A DNA stretch of 9,751 nt from assembly GCA_044238875.1 (NCBI GenBank), contig JBIICM010000094.1:1-9751 (forward strand). The letters are read 5' to 3'. The stretch is from JAIBAI01 sp044238875 (GTDB lineage: Bacteria > Bacteroidota > Bacteroidia > M30B66). The translations under genes were made by a program, and so were the position numbers. Positions 1 through 6,044 of this stretch are shown piece by piece (positions within the stretch are counted from its first letter, which is position 1; the number at the start of each line of letters is the position of its first letter). Under the pieces are notes generated by a model. It saw nothing but the letters and a program-made list of their open reading frames with translations, ran no database searches and had not been told where the DNA came from.

Positions 1-62
1 AGCCTTTCTATAAAATAGCGGCCGATAAAACCCGACCCTCCTGTTATCAGTACTTTCTTCAC
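1..62 (-). CDS. NAD(P)-dependent epimerase/dehydratase (SDR family), N-terminal fragment
   Basis: Reading the minus strand from a GTG at 62-60 gives about 20 codons beginning VKKVLITGGSGFIGRYF, open to the window edge. The run of hydrophobic residues (VLI) followed by TGGSGFIG is the first beta strand and glycine-rich loop (GxxGxxG) of a Rossmann fold. This is the usual N-terminus of extended short-chain dehydrogenases such as sugar-nucleotide epimerases or the TIGR01777/SDR39U1 group. That family binds NAD(P) and is normally cytoplasmic; the substrate cannot be told from this fragment. The GTG start is inferred because the glycine loop normally begins within the first 10 residues. The frame stays open upstream without an ATG, and a TTG at 80-78 is an alternative. 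It is divergent from the site-2 protease gene. Confidence 0.62.
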   Translation of the reverse strand, partial: MKKVLITGGSGFIGRYFIER

Positions 63-124
63 GCGGCGCGAAGGTACCAAATGGCCGTGATTCAGAGGTG
101 CGACGCAGAGTGGTATGTTTTGCC

Positions 125-132
125 TACTTTTG
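125..132 (+). promoter_or_regulatory. Candidate Bacteroidota -7 promoter box (TACTTTTG)
   Basis: TACTTTTG matches the TAnnTTTG -7 element known for the Bacteroidota housekeeping sigma factor. It lies 18 bases before the ATG at 151, so transcription would start a few bases before that codon. No TTG or TTTG is seen at the usual -33 distance, so this rests on one box only. Confidence 0.35.
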
Positions 133-150
133 TTGTTTGATTTTTTAAGC

Positions 151-1473
151 ATGAATTACCTGATGCTGGCTGCCCAGCTGATTCTCAGTTTATCCATTTT
201 AGTAATCCTGCACGAGCTGGGGCATTTTATACCTGCGCGGCTTTTTAAGACAAGGGTTGAAAAGTTCTACCTGTTTTTTGACCCCTGGTTTTCTTTGTTT
301 AAAGTCAAAAAAGGTGACACTGAATATGGCATTGGTTGGCTTCCACTGGGTGGTTATGTGAAAATATCGGGCATGATAGATGAGTCTATGGACAAGGAGC
401 AGATGAAACAACCTCCTCAGCCATGGGAATTCCGCTCGAAACCGGCCTGGCAACGACTGATTATCATGATTGGCGGTGTAACCGTTAATCTGATCCTCGG
501 TATGCTGATTTTTTCGATGGTATTGTTTATCTGGGGAAAGGAATACCTGCCCCTTGAGAATGCCAAATACGGCATCATGACAGACAGTCTTGGTGTTGCT
601 GCAGGATTTAGGAATGGCGACCAGATTTTAAGTGTAAACGGAGAAGTTCCGCTCAGTGTGCAGCATGCCCATACTGCAATTTTACTCAACACACCGGCCG
701 TGGTAAAGATTAAACGAGGTGATGAAATTATTGACCTGACCATTGACAGTGAGCTGGCTGAAAAAGTAATTGATAAGGAGACGCCTTTTCTTTTTGATAT
801 TGGTTTTCCGGTGGTGGCCGGTGAAATTCCTGATACAACTCCTGCATTTAAGGCGGGGTTAAAGAAGAACGACCGAATTATTTCGGTGAACGGGAAGCCG
901 GCCGTGTTTTTCACCGACCTTACCCATGAACTGGGTCAAAATAAATCGAAAGCGGTTGAAATCAAGATTTTACGGGGCGGCGACACACTTGAAATTCGTC
1001 CGACGGTTACCGCCGAAGGAAAAATCGGGTTTGTACCGCAGAATTTAAGTGCCCTTGGCTTTCAGACTAAAATACTCCGCTATGGTTTCTTTGAGGCATT
1101 TCCTGCAGGAATAAAGGAGGGTCTGGATATTCTTTCGAATTACATCAAGCAGTTTAAACTGGTGTTTACCAAAGCCGGAGCAAAAAAGGTGGGCGGGTTT
1201 ATTTCAATAGCCAAACAGTTTGATGAGTCATGGGACTGGCGAAATTTCTGGAGTTTCACTGGCGTGCTTTCGATTATTCTGGCGTTCATGAATATCTTGC
1301 CCATACCTGCACTCGACGGGGGACATATACTTTTCCTGCTGGGAGAAATGGTTACGGGAAGAAAACCTTCTGAGAAGGTGCTTGAATATGCTCAGATGAT
1401 TGGGATAATCCTCTTGCTGAGCTTACTCATATTTGCCAATGGCAATGATCTTTACCGTTTGTTTTTTAAATAA
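151..1473 (+). CDS. rseP: RIP metalloprotease RseP (site-2 protease, M50B)
   Basis: This is an inner-membrane zinc protease of the site-2 family. In well-studied bacteria it cleaves anti-sigma factors and leftover signal peptides within the membrane; the substrate here is unknown. Numbered from the ATG at 151 (440 residues), the first membrane segment carries HELGH at 21-25, with the zinc-binding histidines and catalytic glutamate E22. The sequence GIGWLPLGGYVKISGM follows. A second membrane segment lies near 105-130. Two PDZ domains lie at about 135-195 and 214-290, the second containing AGLKKNDRIISVNG. The third zinc ligand is in NILPIPALDGG, with LDG at 388-390, and a last membrane helix ends the protein. 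The upstream ATG at 115 is less likely: it adds 12 residues that the family lacks and lies before the TACTTTTG box. The gene appears to be monocistronic, with the next gene convergent 36 bases downstream. Identity is near certain; the start is fairly sure. Confidence 0.96.
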   Translation: MNYLMLAAQLILSLSILVILHELGHFIPARLFKTRVEKFYLFFDPWFSLFKVKKGDTEYGIGWLPLGGYVKISGMIDESMDKEQMKQPPQPWEFRSKPAWQRLIIMIGGVTVNLILGMLIFSMVLFIWGKEYLPLENAKYGIMTDSLGVAAGFRNGDQILSVNGEVPLSVQHAHTAILLNTPAVVKIKRGDEIIDLTIDSELAEKVIDKETPFLFDIGFPVVAGEIPDTTPAFKAGLKKNDRIISVNGKPAVFFTDLTHELGQNKSKAVEIKILRGGDTLEIRPTVTAEGKIGFVPQNLSALGFQTKILRYGFFEAFPAGIKEGLDILSNYIKQFKLVFTKAGAKKVGGFISIAKQFDESWDWRNFWSFTGVLSIILAFMNILPIPALDGGHILFLLGEMVTGRKPSEKVLEYAQMIGIILLLSLLIFANGNDLYRLFFK

Positions 1474-1509
1474 TTCTGTTCTTAATAATTGGGGTGGAGC
1501 TAAGGTGTT

Positions 1510-1908
1510 TTAAATCGGCCCTACAGACTTTTCACCGTAAACTGTTTCGAAATAGCTGATCAACGCCTGTTTCATCAATAGCAGCTGCTGGCCGGGGTTT
1601 AAAGCAGGTAGGTTTTCTGTTTGCTTCCAGTGCGGATAACCCTCCTGATCATAGCCTTCAAATTCATAATAGCCGAATGGCTCCAGCAGCGTGCAGATGG
1701 CAATGTGCAGCACCTCCAGTTTCTGATCCTTAGAGTATTTGCGGTAACCTTTTCCCAGTTCCTGAATGCCCACCAGAAACAGCACAGCCTGAAGATCAAC
1801 ATCTCCGCCAAAATCTCTTTCAATTTTTGCCAAAAGGGCCTTCCAGGCCTTTTCTGTTTCGGCCAGGGGGAGATTCTTCTTTGAAAATCCGTCTATTGGG
1901 CGATCCAT
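1510..1908 (-). CDS. Conserved-looking protein of unknown function (132 aa)
   Basis: I do not recognise a named family. The product is a soluble, probably all-alpha or alpha-rich protein with no signal peptide or membrane segment. Visible features are an internal hydrophobic helix containing AVLFLVGIQELGKG (about residues 41-54), a second containing EVLHIAICTLLEPFGYYE, an aromatic and charged turn (EGYDQEGYPHW), and a C-terminal helix (LLLMKQALISYFE). Such patterned sequence, together with the long open frame, argues for a real gene; it resembles short uncharacterised proteins I associate with Bacteroidota, but that is recall, not a search. The ATG at 1908-1906 lies inside the last codons of the M43 protease gene, giving a 16-base overlap in another frame. 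The two are therefore probably co-transcribed and perhaps translationally coupled. No other in-frame ATG occurs before residue 111. It converges on rseP. Confidence 0.78.
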   Translation of the reverse strand: MDRPIDGFSKKNLPLAETEKAWKALLAKIERDFGGDVDLQAVLFLVGIQELGKGYRKYSKDQKLEVLHIAICTLLEPFGYYEFEGYDQEGYPHWKQTENLPALNPGQQLLLMKQALISYFETVYGEKSVGPI

Positions 1909-4022
1909 TTTACTGTGTAAGTATTACCCGCTGTTCTTATCTGAACAAAATATAAACCCGGTGAAAGCATGCTGCCGCAGATGTCTGAAAGCCTGATGTT
2001 GTTTGCTCCTTTTAATGCGCTTTTTTCTAATTGAAGCGTTCCGTTTATGCGCCCTGAAATATCATAAATCCCAACAGACAGGGGCTCCGGTTTACCCTCC
2101 GGAGGCCATTCAAGCAATGCGTCTCCCTTACCCGGATTGGGGAAAATCTGATAATTGTTCTGGTTGTTATTTACTTCAATCCCAACTATATTTTCAAGAA
2201 TATTGATATCGTCAAGGTAGAGGTTATTGCCATTGCCATCGGTAACGGTAAACCGGATCATTGCTTTGGCGGCTCCTGCCAGTGTGCTGATATTCACTGT
2301 TTCTGAACGCCACTGAGTGGCTGTGGGGTTAAATGCGGCAGTAATGGTATTGTTGACCGTTGCCAGATTGGCTCCTGTTTTCGAAAACCGTCGTGACCAG
2401 GTTTTACCGCAATCGGTTGAAATAAAAACCTCCAGCTTATCAGAAGACTCTGTGTTTCGTCGGGCATAGGCGACTTTGAATGTCAGCTGCGCCGGGCTTG
2501 AGGCCTCTCTGAAACTCAGCGGCGGAGAAATCAGCGAAGCCTCTGTGCGCTCAGGCTGTAAGAGATTCTGGTATTTTAATGAATAGGTTCCGGAAGTAGC
2601 TGCTGAGGTGGTTCTGGCCATCGAATTGGTTGGGCCATCGAATCGCCAGTTTTTATTAAAATCGCCGGTTGCATTCGGAAACGAGCCACTTTCAAAACCT
2701 TCATTAACGGGTGCAGCAATTAAGGGTTCATCGGTATTCACGTAAATAAATTGTGATTTGGTGAGGGTAGCTGTTCCGGCGCTGTTGGTAACCGTGAGCG
2801 TAACCGGATAAACCCCGGGATTGGCATAGCGCACCGCAGTATTGCGCTGGTCAGATGTGGCTGGTGTGCCTCCAGGCATTTGCCAGCTCCAGCGCCAGCT
2901 TGCATCAACAGTAGCATTATAGCTTCTGTCGCTCAGCGAAACGGGCGCATCCGGACAAACCATGCTTGTACTGGCCCTGAAGTCAACTATCGGGGTGCAG
3001 ACCCCCGCAGGATTATTCACCCCGGTAAAGGCAAGGTTTGAGGCTGACCATACGTTATTACGACCGGAAACAGAAGAGTTAGAAGCAGCTACCATCCTGT
3101 TTTTCTGGCCGGTGGTGAACATTAGTGCACAAGCCGAATAATCCATGTAGTTCTGCACATTATCAACCTTATCGGGGGTTTCGTTGGTACATGAGTTCTG
3201 GCTGAGGTTGCAGCTTATATTAACCGTTCCGATGGTTTTTGGGGTATCCTGCACATAGTCGTCTAAACCAATACAATTTGATGCAGTACCAATGTCCTCC
3301 TCCCCCCAAACATGCAACAGATTGAGCCAATGGCCTATTTCATGCGTAAGCGTTCGGGCGGCGAAATTGATGCCCGAAGAAGTGCCGATGCTCCCAAACT
3401 GCCTGTTAACCACCACAATACCATCAACACCTGCCGCTATACTTGTTCCCGGCAGGTAGGCATAGCCGCCTGCTCCAAAAGAGATGTTCTGAACAACCCA
3501 AATATTCAGGTAGCGATTGGTCGGCCAGGAAATCAAGCCTTTTACATTATCATCGGCATTATAGGTCAGCACAGATAACGTTCTTGTGATACCATTGGTA
3601 CACTTACCCTGCGGATCTTTTCTGGCAAGGCGGAATTCAAATCCGGCATCTGCAGCAACAGATGAAAACGCAGGCACTACCTGGCTGATATCGGCATTTA
3701 GTTTTCTGAAATCTTCATTGACTATGCGCATAGCGTCAAAAACCTGTTCATCGGAAATGTTTTCCGCACCATAGTTGTGAATGATATGCACCACAACAGG
3801 AATGATCTTCGCGGCTTCCCGAAGGCTATTGTCAGGCGCAAATACGGCGGTAAAACTTTCCAAATCCCTTCTGTTGCGCTGATAAACCGAATCATCACCG
3901 ATAAAGCGCTTGGTTGCCGTGTTGATTCCGCAGGGAAGAAACAACTCAGACTGTGCAACCAATGGGAGGGTAATCAGGAAAAAAAATCCGGCGAAAAAGT
4001 GCCGGAAAAAAGGTAATTTCAT
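1893..4022 (-). CDS. Secreted M43 zinc metalloprotease with PKD and type IX sorting domains
   Basis: This is a 709-residue exported protease of the pappalysin/cytophagalysin family (M43). A signal peptide covers about residues 1-23 (basic start, Phe-rich core, cleavage near VAQ-SE). The catalytic domain spans about 75-335. It opens with IIPVVVHIIHNYG and holds the zinc motif HEIGHWLNLLH, with H227, H231 and H237 as ligands and E228 as the catalytic base. The Met-turn is NYMDYSAC, with M293. Cysteines in this region match the family's disulfide pattern. A PKD-like domain follows (about 342-428, with NPGVYPVTLTVTNSAGT), then a jellyroll-like domain (about 433-612, starting NEGFESGSFP and ending LYLDDINI). 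The last 90 residues form a type IX sorting domain, with FPNPGKG at 627-633 and SPGLYFVQI near the end. By family knowledge it crosses the outer membrane through the Por system, and the sorting domain is then removed. The target protein is unknown. The gene lies 27 bases after the 236-residue gene. Confidence 0.95.
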   Translation of the reverse strand: MKLPFFRHFFAGFFFLITLPLVAQSELFLPCGINTATKRFIGDDSVYQRNRRDLESFTAVFAPDNSLREAAKIIPVVVHIIHNYGAENISDEQVFDAMRIVNEDFRKLNADISQVVPAFSSVAADAGFEFRLARKDPQGKCTNGITRTLSVLTYNADDNVKGLISWPTNRYLNIWVVQNISFGAGGYAYLPGTSIAAGVDGIVVVNRQFGSIGTSSGINFAARTLTHEIGHWLNLLHVWGEEDIGTASNCIGLDDYVQDTPKTIGTVNISCNLSQNSCTNETPDKVDNVQNYMDYSACALMFTTGQKNRMVAASNSSVSGRNNVWSASNLAFTGVNNPAGVCTPIVDFRASTSMVCPDAPVSLSDRSYNATVDASWRWSWQMPGGTPATSDQRNTAVRYANPGVYPVTLTVTNSAGTATLTKSQFIYVNTDEPLIAAPVNEGFESGSFPNATGDFNKNWRFDGPTNSMARTTSAATSGTYSLKYQNLLQPERTEASLISPPLSFREASSPAQLTFKVAYARRNTESSDKLEVFISTDCGKTWSRRFSKTGANLATVNNTITAAFNPTATQWRSETVNISTLAGAAKAMIRFTVTDGNGNNLYLDDINILENIVGIEVNNNQNNYQIFPNPGKGDALLEWPPEGKPEPLSVGIYDISGRINGTLQLEKSALKGANNIRLSDICGSMLSPGLYFVQIRTAGNTYTVKWIAQ
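3979..4006 (-). terminator. Terminator-like hairpin inside the M43 signal-peptide codons
   Basis: On the minus strand TCCGGC (4006-4001), an 8-base loop ACTTTTTC, GCCGGA (3992-3987) and then eight T residues form a perfect 6-bp GC-rich stem with a T tract. This is the layout of an intrinsic terminator, in the sense direction of both the 236-residue gene upstream and the protease itself. It encodes residues 6-15 of the signal peptide. It could end transcripts from the upstream gene or attenuate the protease gene. It could equally be an accident of consecutive Phe codons. Confidence 0.35.
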
Positions 4023-4026
4023 ACGT

Positions 4027-4044
4027 CAAATCTATACAAAGTTA
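4027..4044 (-). promoter_or_regulatory. Two candidate -7 boxes before the M43 protease
   Basis: The 27-base gap before the protease contains two exact TAnnTTTG matches on the minus strand: TAACTTTG (4044-4037) and TAGATTTG (4034-4027), ten bases apart. The first would place the transcript start about 8 bases before the ATG; the second would start at the ATG itself. No good -33 TTTG is visible, so the promoter call is tentative. If real, the protease can be expressed apart from the upstream gene. Confidence 0.38.
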
Positions 4045-4049
4045 CAAAA

Positions 4050-4760
4050 TCATGCTGTTAGTTTCTTCATCAGCATGCGCTTTGCAACCGGAAGCGCCGT
4101 GGCCTCAAGCGGTAGCTCAATTTCGGTATGAATATAATAGGTAGCCGGGTTGGGTAATTTATCGTTTTCACGAATTAGCTCAAGCTTAATTGACTGGGGC
4201 GATACAAAAGGACTTGAAGCTACCGATCGTACAAAACGGGTATGAATTCCCCGGTAACGCTCGCCGGAATGCTCAAACAGGGTGGCAGCATATTCGTAGA
4301 TATGGGTCTGGCGATAGCTATTTAAGTCAATTATCATGTAACCTGCCTCAGTGTTAAGCGGCATCAGTCCAACCGGCTCAATGGTCAGATGACTTTCGGC
4401 AAACTCGTATATCTCTTTTCCCTTCTCAAGGTGCGCTTCAAATTTGGGTATGGAGAAATCAACGATTTGTTCGAGTTCGGCCATGATAGTGTCGTTTTGC
4501 ACAACCTTTTGGTACACCAGCCTGAAATGCTGCATATCAATGCCTTCAAGGGCCTCACGAAATGAGCTGAACATTTGCCCATAGTTTTCCTTGAATAGTT
4601 TTAGGCTACGGTAATGTCCGATCAGATCCGACAAGGCAGGATACAATTGCTTCTCGCTAAAATTGCGGCTTACATCGTCCAGATAGGCAAGCAAAACATA
4701 TTGTTTGTATTCCAGATCAATGTGATTTTCAGTAAGCCAGTTTTTACTCAGCTGTTTCAT
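4050..4760 (-). CDS. Conserved-looking protein of unknown function (236 aa)
   Basis: I cannot assign a function. The product has no signal peptide, membrane helix or recognisable catalytic motif, so it is probably cytoplasmic. It begins MKQLSKNWLTENHIDLEYK; the first 125 residues look mainly helical, with regular heptad-like hydrophobics (LEQIVDFSIPKFEAHLEKG). The second half looks mixed alpha/beta, with a strand pair around IEPVGLMPL and GYMIIDLNSY, then GIHTRFVRS and a C-terminal segment LPNPATYYIHTEIELP ending in a basic helix (VAKRMLMKKL). Similar uncharacterised proteins with NWLTE and LPNPATY segments are, as far as I recall, common in Bacteroidota; a search would settle this. It is the first gene of the minus-strand cluster, 27 bases before the M43 protease, and has the best candidate promoter in the window. 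The ATG at 4760 is the only sensible start because the NWLTE segment follows at once. Confidence 0.82.
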   Translation of the reverse strand: MKQLSKNWLTENHIDLEYKQYVLLAYLDDVSRNFSEKQLYPALSDLIGHYRSLKLFKENYGQMFSSFREALEGIDMQHFRLVYQKVVQNDTIMAELEQIVDFSIPKFEAHLEKGKEIYEFAESHLTIEPVGLMPLNTEAGYMIIDLNSYRQTHIYEYAATLFEHSGERYRGIHTRFVRSVASSPFVSPQSIKLELIRENDKLPNPATYYIHTEIELPLEATALPVAKRMLMKKLTA

Positions 4761-4775
4761 GATAGGGTTTCAACT

Positions 4776-4804
4776 CAAATTTAATAACGGGCATTATTTA
4801 CAAA
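4776..4804 (-). promoter_or_regulatory. Candidate promoter of the 236-aa gene cluster
   Basis: On the minus strand TTTG (4804-4801), a 17-base spacer and TAAATTTG (4783-4776) match the Bacteroidota -33 and -7 elements (TTTG and TAnnTTTG). The spacer is at the short end of the reported range. Transcription would start about 10 bases before the ATG at 4760. It could drive the whole minus-strand cluster down to the 132-residue gene. Confidence 0.5.
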
Positions 4805-4912
4805 AGTTATAGGCCTGTAATCATTCAAACGTAATTTGTTAAAAACAGCCTGCTATTGGGTGCCGGAGTTATTCAGCCTTATTATGTTGATTACTTTGGG
4901 TGAAACCATAAA

Positions 4913-4940
4913 TTGAAGCCTTCACCTTTTGATAGGTTTG
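4913..4940 (+). promoter_or_regulatory. Candidate promoter of the OmpA-like lipoprotein gene
   Basis: TTG (4913-4915), a 17-base spacer and TAGGTTTG (4933-4940) fit the Bacteroidota -33 and -7 pattern. Transcription would begin near 4947, after the earliest possible ATG (4913) and just before the ATGs at 4952 and 4958. This supports a start at one of the later codons. Confidence 0.42.
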
Positions 4941-4957
4941 TGTTCATTTTTATGATT

Positions 4958-5989
4958 ATGATTAGCAAAACCCTGCCTATTTTAAACAGCACCATGATGG
5001 TGTTGCTGCTGCTTAACGCCTGTGTTCCTGCGCGACAATTTGAGGAGGTTAGCGCTGCACGCGAAAAATGCCAAAAAGAACTTACAGAGTTAAAAGCGCG
5101 ACAGGAAACATTTCTGGCAAAGGAAAAAGAATTGAATGTGCGGGTTGAAGAAATGGGCAAACAAATCAAAAACCTTTCAGGTGACACCCTTTCACTGGGT
5201 CTGTCGCTGCGCAGACTCACCAGCAGTTATGACAAACTAAATAGCACCTATGACCTATTATTGGCCAAAAACGAACAGCTCATGCGCGGAAAAGAGGAAG
5301 ACAATAAAAGACTGATGGGGCAGTATCAAACAACGCATGATGAACTTATCAGGAAGGAAGATCAGTTGAAACTGGCAGAGGCAGATTTGCAAAAGCGTCA
5401 GGCAGAAGTTGATCGACTGGGGGCAGATCTGAAAATTTTCGAAAAAGGCCTGAAGGAAAAAGAAGCACGCGTAAGAGACCTTGAATCAGTGCTTGCAAAG
5501 AAAGACTCGACGGTGAAAGCGCTCAAAGCAAAGGTATCAGAGGCGCTTCGGGGGTTTCAGGATAATGGCCTTACTGTAGAAATGAAAAACGGTAAAGTTT
5601 ACATCTCTCTCGAAGAACGTTTGCTGTTTGAATCAGGGAGCACTGTTGTAGATGCCCGGGGTGCCGAAGCATTGAAAGACCTTGCCCGCGTTCTGGAAAG
5701 AGAAAAAGATATTCATGTCCTGATTGAAGGCCATACTGACAATGTCCCGATAAAAAGTGCCAATATCAAGGATAACTGGGATCTCAGCGTTTTACGGGCC
5801 ACATCAATTGTAAGAATTATCACTTCAGGGTCAAAGGTTGACCCCCGCAGGCTAACGGCAGCAGGCAGGGGAGAATATTTTCCGATTGACAAATCCAACA
5901 GTGCTGATGCCCGCAAAAAGAACCGGAGAACCGAAATTATTCTCACCCCAAAACTTGATGAGCTCTTCAGTATTCTTGATGCTCAATAG
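4958..5989 (+). CDS. OmpA-family peptidoglycan-binding lipoprotein with coiled coil
   Basis: This is a 343-residue envelope protein, numbered from the ATG at 4958. A lipoprotein signal peptide ends in LLLLNAC, so C22 would be lipidated. The residues after the cysteine (VPARQF) do not resemble the acidic surface-export signal of Bacteroidota lipoproteins, so the protein probably faces the periplasm. Residues about 27-205 are a long charged coiled coil rich in K, E, L and A. The C-terminal OmpA/MotB domain (about 210-335) contains LLFESGS, IEGHTDNVPI, NWDLSVLRA and NRRTEI. By comparison with the family, D261 (in HTDN) and R280 (in LSVLRA) should contact diaminopimelate in peptidoglycan. The likely role is to tether the outer membrane to the cell wall, with the coiled coil as a spacer. 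In-frame ATGs at 4913 and 4952 are alternative starts; 4958 gives the most usual lipoprotein signal length. It is divergent from the cluster to its left and convergent with nuoN. Confidence 0.92.
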   Translation: MISKTLPILNSTMMVLLLLNACVPARQFEEVSAAREKCQKELTELKARQETFLAKEKELNVRVEEMGKQIKNLSGDTLSLGLSLRRLTSSYDKLNSTYDLLLAKNEQLMRGKEEDNKRLMGQYQTTHDELIRKEDQLKLAEADLQKRQAEVDRLGADLKIFEKGLKEKEARVRDLESVLAKKDSTVKALKAKVSEALRGFQDNGLTVEMKNGKVYISLEERLLFESGSTVVDARGAEALKDLARVLEREKDIHVLIEGHTDNVPIKSANIKDNWDLSVLRATSIVRIITSGSKVDPRRLTAAGRGEYFPIDKSNSADARKKNRRTEIILTPKLDELFSILDAQ

Positions 5990-6015
5990 AATTAGGCATA
6001 GTGGATAGGGCGCAA

Positions 6016-6035
6016 CGGATTGAGAAAGAAATCCG
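6016..6035. terminator. Weak hairpin between convergent genes
   Basis: CGGATT (6016-6021), an 8-base loop and AATCCG (6030-6035) form a perfect 6-bp stem in the 55-base gap between the lipoprotein stop and the nuoN stop. No strong T tract follows on either strand. It could serve as a terminator for one or both genes, but it is short and may be chance. Confidence 0.25.
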
Positions 6036-6044
6036 GAGTATGCT

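Larger units (their letters stand above)
4761..4957. other. Divergent intergenic region
   Basis: These 197 bases separate the minus-strand 236-residue gene from the plus-strand lipoprotein gene. They are AT-rich and hold candidate promoters in both directions (listed separately), plus a further TAnnTTTG match on the minus strand, TACGTTTG at 4833-4826, without a visible -33 partner. I see no small ORF, strong hairpin or riboswitch-like structure. Confidence 0.6.

Noticed and set aside
199..453. Open frame of 84 codons on the minus strand opposite rseP
   Set aside because: It is antisense to the conserved HELGH and GGYVK coding region; there is no start context or recognisable product.
417..914. 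Open frame of 165 codons on the minus strand opposite rseP
   Set aside because: It lies wholly antisense to a certain gene, and its product is low-complexity Ser/Ile-rich sequence without domain features.
1474..1509. Possible terminator between rseP and the convergent 132-aa gene
   Set aside because: The 36-base gap shows no inverted repeat of useful length and no T tract next to a stem.
3312..4016. Several 60-90 codon plus-strand frames opposite the start of the M43 protease
   Set aside because: They are shadows of the protease coding sequence, in overlapping frames with no conserved features.
4826..4833. TACGTTTG on the minus strand as a further promoter of the 236-aa gene
   Set aside because: It matches TAnnTTTG but has no TTG or TTTG at a suitable upstream distance, and a better-spaced pair lies closer to the gene.
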